From assembly GCA_018883285.1 (NCBI GenBank), contig VEQJ01000030.1:1-9551 (forward strand): a DNA stretch of 9,551 nucleotides, given 5' to 3'. Every line of letters begins with the position of its first letter. Positions within the stretch are counted from its first letter, which is position 1. This stretch comes from Alphaproteobacteria bacterium (lineage in GTDB: Bacteria; Pseudomonadota; Alphaproteobacteria; CAISOG01). This document shows, one piece after another, positions 1 to 4,865 of this stretch. The notes beneath the pieces were generated by a model that did no database searches, was not told the origin of the DNA, and was given only the letters and a program-made list of their open reading frames with translations. The translations under genes were made by a program, and so were the position numbers.

Positions 1-6
1 GTCTAT

Positions 7-64
7 GCACGCCGCCCATGGATGACAAGGCAGGATGTGAATATATGGGGGGGCACGCCGCCCA
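7..64. repeat. Pair of 12-bp direct repeats upstream of the OLD-like gene
   Basis: The 12-mer GCACGCCGCCCA occurs at 7-18 and again, exactly, at 53-64, a period of 46 bp. A run of seven G (47-53) leads directly into the second copy. Only two copies are inside the window and more could lie to the left. The function is unknown. It could be an operator, part of a repeat family or a scar at the edge of imported DNA. The second copy ends two bases before the candidate -35 of the downstream gene, so a regulatory role is possible but not shown. Confidence 0.5.
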
Positions 65-65
65 C

Positions 66-94
66 TTGCACTTCATTAACAGGATGGAGATAAT
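66..94 (+). promoter_or_regulatory. Candidate sigma70-type promoter of the OLD-like gene
   Basis: TTGCAC (66-71) and GATAAT (89-94) are separated by 17 bp. The -10 matches the consensus at five of six positions and the -35 at three of six. Transcription would start near 101, leaving a leader of about 44 nt before the start codon. The gene therefore appears able to be transcribed on its own. This is a match by eye only. Confidence 0.4.
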
Positions 95-130
95 AGGTTG
101 AGACCCAATCAAAGATACCAGAAAATTCAT

Positions 131-136
131 AAGGAG
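131..136 (+). promoter_or_regulatory. Strong Shine-Dalgarno site of the OLD-like gene
   Basis: AAGGAG lies 8 nt before the ATG at 145. It is the best ribosome binding site in the window and supports that start codon. Confidence 0.8.
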
Positions 137-144
137 ATAGCATA

Positions 145-1683
145 ATGAGCGCCAGAGAAAGTCGTCCTAAGCTTGTTAGATCGCTACAAGCTATGTGGGA
201 AAACCATTATCAACAAAATACTTACCTAAAGGCTGTTTCTATAGGTGATGGATCTGCACTGCGTGGAATAAAAAATAGCCGCCTTGAATTTCAATTCCCA
301 GTTACAGTTCTTTGCGGCCCTAACAGCACAGGAAAAACAACTTTTCTTGCTCTTTCTGTCCTCGCATTTCATGACGATTCATCTTTAAAAATTTCCTCAA
401 CAAAGAAAAAATGTTATGATTTTGGCTATTTTTTTGGCTTTTCTGATAAAGACAAGCATAAATCCGGCATTAAAATAACGTGGGAATATGCCGACGGTAA
501 GCGCGATGAATTTGCTAAGGGAGAACAGCGCTGGATGCGCTATATGAAAAAAAATGGGGTTCCGCGCAGGCCGATACGGGGATGTAAATTTGTTGGCCTT
601 TCTCGGATAGTCCCAACTTTTGAAAAAAAAGGATATTCAAAAGAATTCCGAAGCCTAAAAAAACACAAAACAAACATAGAAAATCAAGATTTATCAATAT
701 ATATGGGAGAAATTATGGGCAAACCCTATACATCTCTTACACCATATGAAAACCCAAATTCTGCATCATCGCATCGTTTGAATGAGTATAATTCAACGCA
801 CACCAGCTTTAATGCGGGTGCAGGTGAAGAGTGCCTTACTTATATACTTGATACACTTCTATCGGCTAAAGATGGGTCAATCATAGCGATTGAAGAAATT
901 GAAATTGGACTTCATCCAGCTACGATGGAGAAGCTAGTTGATGCTATTCTTGATATAGCAAGAAAGAAAAAATTGCAGATTTTAATCACGACCCACTCAC
1001 CAGATTTCCTCCGATGCTGTCCAAAGGAAAGCGTTATGCTGGCGGAGCGCTCAGAAAATAATGAAGTCTATTTTACCCACATGCCCAACATTGAAAATGC
1101 AGTTTATAGCGTTGGTGGAAAAGCGAATGCCTCCCTTTTTATCGTCTGCGAAGATGAAATGTCAGCAAATTTTATAAATTTATGCATCAATAAAAAACAA
1201 AGAGATATTGTTCGAATTAATAGTTACGGAGGTCAAGACGAGCTTTTAACAAAAGCAGAAGTTATTGCAAAATCAAATGGTAAAAATGTTTTGATTATAT
1301 GGGATGGAGATGCTAAGGATGACTTGTTAAAACAAAAAGAACCTAAAGAACCTAATGTATATACTGCAAAGCTTCCAGGCGGCTTTTCTCCCGAAAAATT
1401 TATTATATCTCAAATAAAAAATGACAATATTAAGCAAAAAATACTTGATGAATACGATATAAATGAAAGCGACTGGGCAAAGCTAAAAAATAACATTCAG
1501 GTTTTGAGTGACGATCATGATCTCGTGTATACACTCACTAAACATCTAATCGCATCTGAAGATAAAGATACGTTATTAATGAAGAATATATGCAAAATAG
1601 TTTATCAGAATCAAAAAGGTATTTTTTCTGATCTATTGAGAAAAATTGAAGATATTTTAAATCCTAAGAAGGCAGCTGCATAA
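145..1683 (+). CDS. OLD-like protein: ABC/SMC-type ATPase with C-terminal TOPRIM-like domain
   Basis: This 512-residue protein is probably cytoplasmic, with no signal peptide or membrane segment. The N-terminal half is an AAA ATPase of the SMC/RecF/OLD type. It has a Walker A GPNSTGKTT (58-66), a signature-like SFNAGAGEE (221-229), a Walker B ending in E250/E251 followed by GLHP (255-258), and an H-loop TTHSP with H284. After about 330 come a hydrophobic strand with acidic VCEDE (E336) and a second strand ending in DGD (387-389), the usual spacing of TOPRIM acidic residues. OLD, GajA and fused PARIS-type proteins share this architecture and act as ATP-dependent nucleases or sensors in phage defence. 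Assignment to one of these systems is not possible by eye. No UvrD-like GajB partner lies downstream. The gene is much more AT-rich than its neighbours (roughly 35-40% GC by eye), with A/T-ending codons and poly-A stretches, which points to horizontal acquisition. The start is fixed by a strong Shine-Dalgarno. Confidence 0.85.
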   Translation: MSARESRPKLVRSLQAMWENHYQQNTYLKAVSIGDGSALRGIKNSRLEFQFPVTVLCGPNSTGKTTFLALSVLAFHDDSSLKISSTKKKCYDFGYFFGFSDKDKHKSGIKITWEYADGKRDEFAKGEQRWMRYMKKNGVPRRPIRGCKFVGLSRIVPTFEKKGYSKEFRSLKKHKTNIENQDLSIYMGEIMGKPYTSLTPYENPNSASSHRLNEYNSTHTSFNAGAGEECLTYILDTLLSAKDGSIIAIEEIEIGLHPATMEKLVDAILDIARKKKLQILITTHSPDFLRCCPKESVMLAERSENNEVYFTHMPNIENAVYSVGGKANASLFIVCEDEMSANFINLCINKKQRDIVRINSYGGQDELLTKAEVIAKSNGKNVLIIWDGDAKDDLLKQKEPKEPNVYTAKLPGGFSPEKFIISQIKNDNIKQKILDEYDINESDWAKLKNNIQVLSDDHDLVYTLTKHLIASEDKDTLLMKNICKIVYQNQKGIFSDLLRKIEDILNPKKAAA

Positions 1684-1712
1684 CCAAGCTTACTGAATCC
1701 ACCCCCCCCTGC

Positions 1713-1735
1713 GGGAGGGAGTCAGGGGGAGAGGG
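1713..1735 (+). other. Potential G-quadruplex motif (four G-tracts)
   Basis: Four G-tracts on the plus strand (1713-1715, 1717-1719, 1725-1729, 1733-1735) are separated by loops of 1, 5 and 3 nt. This meets the standard G3+N1-7 pattern. The preceding C8 run could pair with the G5 tract and compete with the quadruplex. The motif starts 30 bp after the OLD-like stop codon, so it would lie in that mRNA's 3' end. Confidence 0.5.
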
Positions 1736-1814
1736 AAGACAGGGGCGGTAGCCCAACGGTGATGCAGGATGAAACGGTGCAAATGACTTGTGCCAAGATT
1801 AAGGGGCGCCAGGA

Positions 1815-1877
1815 TTAAATAGCCCGCACAGCATGGGTGACAAGCTGGTGGTTTTGCATATCATGCGGGCGATTTAA
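1815..1877. repeat. 63-bp inverted repeat with TTAA-type ends
   Basis: The arms 1815-1828 (TTAAATAGCCCGCA) and 1864-1877 (TGCGGGCGATTTAA) are reverse complements at 13 of 14 positions, with a 35-nt loop. Stem and ends are too long to be chance in so short a region. It could form a hairpin in the OLD-like transcript or be a small palindromic element. It ends only 4 bp before the MITE-like element. It could act as a transcription barrier, but it lacks a T-run. Confidence 0.65.
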
Positions 1878-1881
1878 CCGC

Positions 1882-2030
1882 TATAGTCATTCCACTTTAG
1901 AAATCTCCAGTGCTGCAAATATCACGATCTCTGCGATACGGTGCTCATGTACTTCTGGGTACACTCCGCTCCGTTTCTCGACCTCGTAACATTTTCGCAG
2001 GCTGGATATTTCTAAATTGAAACGACTATA
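1882..2030. mobile_element. MITE-like 149-bp palindromic element with TATAGTC ends
   Basis: The two ends are inverted repeats. Reading inward from 1882 and, on the other strand, from 2030, 25 of the first 30 bases agree, beginning TATAGTC. Similarity continues inward with small gaps, so the whole element is one long imperfect palindrome. A TGTAC/GTACA stem (1949-1953 and 1960-1964) sits near its centre. There is no transposase gene. Both ends carry TA, as expected for Tc1/mariner-IS630-type insertion at a TA dinucleotide. Neisserial Correia elements also start TATAG, but no kinship is claimed. It lies between the OLD-like gene and the 3' end of petC. Transcripts from either side would form a long hairpin that could terminate transcription or stabilise the mRNA end. 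Confidence 0.7.
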
Positions 2031-2047
2031 AAGTATTTTCGTTTCAA
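2017..2047. repeat. 9-bp inverted repeat across the right end of the MITE-like element
   Basis: TTGAAACGA (2017-2025) and TCGTTTCAA (2039-2047) are perfect reverse complements with a 13-nt loop. The second arm lies outside the element and belongs to a stretch (2034-2047) matching the element's own terminus at 12 of 14 bases. It may be the remnant of another copy. On the minus strand this hairpin lies about 30 nt after the petC stop codon and is followed by ATTT. It is a weak terminator candidate for the bc1 operon. Confidence 0.5.
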
Positions 2048-2075
2048 CCAGATGGCGTGGATTCGCGTTAATGAC

Positions 2076-2858
2076 CTAATGCTTAACCCGTGACCAGATT
2101 TTGCGCTTCAACAAATACAGCGCGATGGTCATCGGCACCAAGAAGATCATGACCTTAAGCCCCATCCGCTTGCGCGCTTCAGCCTCTGGCTCCGCCGCCC
2201 AGGCCAGGAAGGTGACGACATCATTGGCCATCTGTTCCTGGGTGGCGGGGGTGCCATCCTGATAGGTCACCACCCCCTCCATCAGGGGGGATGCCATGGC
2301 AATTTGGTGGCCAGGAAAATATTTGTTGTAATGCATGCCGTCCTGAATCTTCATGCCAGCGGGTGCCTCCCCATAGCCCAACAGCAGGGCGCGGACATAG
2401 TTTGCCCCATCGTGGCGGGCTTTAACAATTAACGATTGATCGGGCGGATAGGCACCATTGTTGGCCGCCCTGGCCGCCTTTTCATTGGCATAGGGGCTGG
2501 GGAAACGATCGGCGGGCGTTGCCTTACGCTGAAACATCTCACCATCATCATTGGGGCCATCGGTCACCTGATACTCGGCGGCAATCGCCTTAATTTCTTC
2601 AGCGGAATAGCCCAAATCGGCCAGATTGCGAAAGGCGACCCGCTTAATGCCGTGGCAGGCAGAACAAACCTGACGATACACCTGAAACCCCCGTTGCAAA
2701 GCGCCACGGTCAAAGGTGCCAAAGGGCCCCGCAAAGCTCCAATCATGCTGGGGCAATGGTTCCGCCTCACCAGCCGCCTGCGCGGGCGACAGCTGCGCCA
2801 TAGCTGCCAGTAACAGGGCGACAAAAACTAAGGATCGTTTGGTCATCGTCATGGTCAT
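2076..2858 (-). CDS. petC: Cytochrome c1, haem subunit of the bc1 complex
   Basis: The protein (260 residues) is the membrane-anchored c-type cytochrome that takes electrons from the Rieske protein and passes them to soluble cytochrome c on the periplasmic side. A Sec signal peptide covers about residues 1-28 (cleavage near AQA). The haem attachment site CSACH is at 65-69. The likely axial methionine is M188 in IAMASPL. A C-terminal hydrophobic anchor (about 232-250) is followed by a basic tail. The start ATG overlaps the petB stop in ATGA, so translation is probably coupled; no Shine-Dalgarno is seen. The sequence begins MTMTMT, so two further in-frame ATG codons at residues 3 and 5 are possible starts. 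The motif after the methionine usually reads PPL in this family and here is SPL. Last gene of the operon; also called fbcC. Confidence 0.96.
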   Translation of the reverse strand: MTMTMTKRSLVFVALLLAAMAQLSPAQAAGEAEPLPQHDWSFAGPFGTFDRGALQRGFQVYRQVCSACHGIKRVAFRNLADLGYSAEEIKAIAAEYQVTDGPNDDGEMFQRKATPADRFPSPYANEKAARAANNGAYPPDQSLIVKARHDGANYVRALLLGYGEAPAGMKIQDGMHYNKYFPGHQIAMASPLMEGVVTYQDGTPATQEQMANDVVTFLAWAAEPEAEARKRMGLKVMIFLVPMTIALYLLKRKIWSRVKH

Positions 2859-4060
2859 GATGCCGCCGCGATTGAGGTTGGCAAGGGATGGGGCTTTTCA
2901 AATTTGCTCAGCAGTGGCAACACCACCAGCATATGAATAAAGTAATAGGCGGTGCACAGGCGGCCAATCAGCAGATAGTGCCCCTCAGCCGGCTTACCCC
3001 CCGCCCAACCCAGCACCAGGGCATTGACCACAAACAGCCAGAAAAACTTTTTGAACAGCGGGCGATAGCGGCCACTGCGCACCGGATGACGATCCAGCCA
3101 GGGCAGCGCGGCCAGCAGGGCTATCGAGCCGAACATCAGCATGACACCCCCCAATTTGTCAGGCACCGCCCGCAAAATGGCGTAGAAGGGCAGGAAGTAC
3201 CACTCCGGCACGATATGCGCGGGCGTCACCAACGGGTTGGCGGGCGTGTAATTGTCGGGATGCCCCAAATAGTTGGGAACATAAAACACAAACACCGAAA
3301 ACAGGATCAAAAACACCCCCAACCCGAACAAGTCCTTGATGGTGTAATAGGGGTGGAAGGGAATTTTATCCTCTTTCTTCGCATCCAACCCAGTGGGGTT
3401 GTTGGAGCCGTGGGTGTGCAGCGCGATCATGTGCAAAAAGGCCACGCCCAGAATCACAAAGGGCAACAGATAGTGCAGCACGAAAAAGCGGTTCAGCGTT
3501 GGGTTATCCACCGAAAAACCACCCCAAAGCCAGGTCACAATATCATCGCCCACCACCGGAATCGCCGAAAACAGGTTGGTGATAACGGTTGCGCCCCAAT
3601 AGCTCATCTGCCCCCAGGGCAACACATAACCCATAAAGGCGGTCGCCATCATCAACAGCAAAATCGCCACGCCGATAATCCACAACAGCTCCCGCGGGCT
3701 TTTGTAGGATCCGTAATACAGCCCCCGCGCCATATGCAGATAGACCACCACGAAAAAGGCTGAGGCGCCATTGGCATGGATATAGCGTAACAACCAGCCG
3801 AAATTGACATCGCGCATGATCCGCTCAACACTGTCAAACGCTTTATCGGTGCTGGGCGTGTAGTTCATCGCCAAAAACAACCCCGACAAAATCATAATCA
3901 GCAGAATGATGCCCGCCAACGAGCCAAAGTTCCAGGCATAGCTGAGGTTTTTCGGGGTCGGATACTCCCGCAACTCTTTATTCATAAAGCCAAAAATCGG
4001 CAGTCGGTAATCCAACCAACCAATTAAACCGGGTTTTTGCGGGGCGTTAGGGGCAGACAT
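2855..4060 (-). CDS. petB: Cytochrome b of the bc1 complex
   Basis: This integral membrane core subunit (401 residues) oxidises quinol at the Qo site and reduces quinone at the Qi site, driving the proton-motive Q cycle. The four haem-ligating histidines are present as two pairs 14 residues apart: H95/H109 and H196/H210. The Qo-site PEWY motif is at 285-288. The length and the single-chain form, not split into b6 and subunit IV, fit proteobacterial and mitochondrial cytochrome b. Multiple hydrophobic segments run through to about residue 385, followed by a short cytoplasmic tail. It is the middle gene of the operon, 46 bp after petA and overlapping petC by 4 bp. No key residue is missing. Also called fbcB. 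Confidence 0.97.
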   Translation of the reverse strand: MSAPNAPQKPGLIGWLDYRLPIFGFMNKELREYPTPKNLSYAWNFGSLAGIILLIMILSGLFLAMNYTPSTDKAFDSVERIMRDVNFGWLLRYIHANGASAFFVVVYLHMARGLYYGSYKSPRELLWIIGVAILLLMMATAFMGYVLPWGQMSYWGATVITNLFSAIPVVGDDIVTWLWGGFSVDNPTLNRFFVLHYLLPFVILGVAFLHMIALHTHGSNNPTGLDAKKEDKIPFHPYYTIKDLFGLGVFLILFSVFVFYVPNYLGHPDNYTPANPLVTPAHIVPEWYFLPFYAILRAVPDKLGGVMLMFGSIALLAALPWLDRHPVRSGRYRPLFKKFFWLFVVNALVLGWAGGKPAEGHYLLIGRLCTAYYFIHMLVVLPLLSKFEKPHPLPTSIAAAS

Positions 4061-4065
4061 GAAAA

Positions 4066-4072
4066 CACCTTT
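4066..4072 (-). promoter_or_regulatory. Shine-Dalgarno site of petB
   Basis: On the minus strand AAAGGTG lies 5 nt before the petB ATG. Cytochrome b thus has its own good ribosome binding site, while petC relies on coupling. Confidence 0.7.
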
Positions 4073-4106
4073 ATGAATGTATCGGGGGGTCGATTAGCAA
4101 ACAAAC

Positions 4107-4685
4107 TTAGCCAATTTTTATCACCGTATCGCTGACAAAATTATAGGGGGGAACCTCAAGATTGGTGGGGGCAGGGCCCTGACGAATACGGCCAGAGGTG
4201 TCATAGGCCGACCCGTGGCAGGGGCAGAACCAACCCTGATACTCTCTGCGTGTTTCGGTTGGCTTAGTCCCCAGTGGCACACAGCCCAAATGGGTGCAAA
4301 TACCAATCAGCACCAGCCATTCGGGCTTTTGCACCCGATCCTTATCGGCCTGGGGATCCTTAAGGTCGGCCAGGCTAGCCTTCTCCGCCTCGGCAATTTC
4401 CTCTGGCGTGCGGCGACGGATAAAGACGGGCTTACCCCGCCAGCTGACCGTCATGCCCTGCCCCGGCTGCACCTTGGAAATATCCACCTCAATACTGGCG
4501 GCGGCCAGGGTGTCGGCGGCGGGATTCATACTGTCGACAAAGGGAACCAGGGCTACCCCCGCCCCCAGGGCGCACATGCCCCCCGCGGCCATGGTTAGAA
4601 AGTCGCGGCGGCTGGCGGTGGTGGCCTCATGCCCACCAGCAAGGGCGGCATCGGAATTGGAAGAGTTTGGTGTTTTCGTGGTCAT
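4107..4685 (-). CDS. petA: Rieske iron-sulfur subunit of the bc1 complex
   Basis: The protein (192 residues) carries the 2Fe-2S cluster that removes the first electron from quinol and delivers it to cytochrome c1. The cluster motifs are CTHLGC (130-135) and CPCHGS (154-159), giving ligands C130, H132, C154 and H157 plus the disulfide pair C135/C156. The conserved Ser159 and Tyr161 that tune the potential are present. The N-terminus has a Tat motif SRRDFL (25-30) followed by a hydrophobic helix (about 31-50). The protein is therefore exported folded and stays anchored by the uncleaved segment. The insertion between the helix and the first cluster motif fits alphaproteobacterial Rieske proteins. 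First gene of the operon. Its upstream region lacks a clear Shine-Dalgarno. Also called fbcF. Confidence 0.96.
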   Translation of the reverse strand: MTTKTPNSSNSDAALAGGHEATTASRRDFLTMAAGGMCALGAGVALVPFVDSMNPAADTLAAASIEVDISKVQPGQGMTVSWRGKPVFIRRRTPEEIAEAEKASLADLKDPQADKDRVQKPEWLVLIGICTHLGCVPLGTKPTETRREYQGWFCPCHGSAYDTSGRIRQGPAPTNLEVPPYNFVSDTVIKIG

Positions 4686-4704
4686 GATAGGAATCGTTGG
4701 TGAC

Positions 4705-4728
4705 GTATCGAGATACCCATTCTATACG
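4705..4728. promoter_or_regulatory. Nested inverted repeats over the petA promoter start
   Basis: GTATC (4705-4709) and GATAC (4712-4716) form an inverted repeat with a 2-bp centre. CGTAT (4704-4708) also pairs with ATACG (4724-4728). Both overlap the predicted -10 and transcription start of petA, where an operator would be effective. The arms are short, so chance cannot be excluded. Confidence 0.3.
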
Positions 4729-4749
4729 ACGGTTAGATGGCTTTCGCAA
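4721..4749 (-). promoter_or_regulatory. Candidate sigma70-type promoter of the petABC operon
   Basis: On the minus strand TTGCGA (4744-4749) and TATAGA (4721-4726) are separated by 17 bp. Each matches the consensus at four of six positions. The predicted start is near 4714, giving a leader of about 30 nt before petA. Just upstream, at 4752-4764, is a small palindrome (ACCAA-AAA-TTGGT) that could bind a regulator. Confidence 0.45.
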
Positions 4750-4771
4750 ATACCAAAAATTGGTGCATAGT
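4743..4771 (+). promoter_or_regulatory. Weak candidate promoter of dnaG, overlapping the petA -35
   Basis: TTCGCA (4743-4748) and CATAGT (4766-4771) on the plus strand are 17 bp apart, each matching consensus at four of six positions. The -35 would overlap that of petA on the other strand, so the two promoters could compete. The match is modest and no second candidate was better. Confidence 0.22.
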
Positions 4772-4849
4772 AGGGTAAGGCTGCCGAACAGCTGGCCAGG
4801 CACCATAACCCTATACGGGCAGGCGGCCAGGCAAGCGATGGAAAAGCGG

Positions 4850-4857
4850 AAAGGTGG
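4850..4857 (+). promoter_or_regulatory. Ribosome binding site that decides the dnaG start
   Basis: AAAGGTGG lies 8 nt before the ATG at 4866. An in-frame GTG at 4854 falls inside this purine stretch and would have no site of its own, so the ATG is preferred. Confidence 0.65.
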
Positions 4858-4865
4858 GGGCGTCC

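Larger units (their letters stand above)
1684..1880. other. Gene-free structured region after the OLD-like gene
   Basis: No credible coding sequence is seen between the OLD-like gene and the MITE-like element. The stretch opens with a run of eight C (1702-1709), followed by a purine-rich G-tract cluster. A small GGGC-GGTA-GCCC hairpin follows at 1743-1754. At 1776-1794 is a seven-pair RNA-type hairpin, with arms GGTGCAA and TTGTGCC and two G-U pairs. A larger inverted repeat is annotated separately at 1815-1877. None of the hairpins is followed by a clear T-run, so no standard rho-independent terminator can be called. Confidence 0.5.

Noticed and set aside
47..1709. G7 upstream and C8 downstream of the OLD-like gene as terminal inverted repeats of a mobile unit
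   Set aside because: Only the homopolymer runs match; the bases on either side do not continue the repeat.
1741..1815. tRNA-like stretch (GGTAGCCCAACGGTGATGC resembles a D-arm)
   Set aside because: The D-stem does not pair, no T-arm GGTTCGA sequence or acceptor partner follows, and the anticodon arm cannot be placed.
2888..3763. Long open frame antisense to petB
   Set aside because: It is the shadow of a GC-rich, fully conserved cytochrome b gene, and its His/Gln-rich composition is typical of such shadows.
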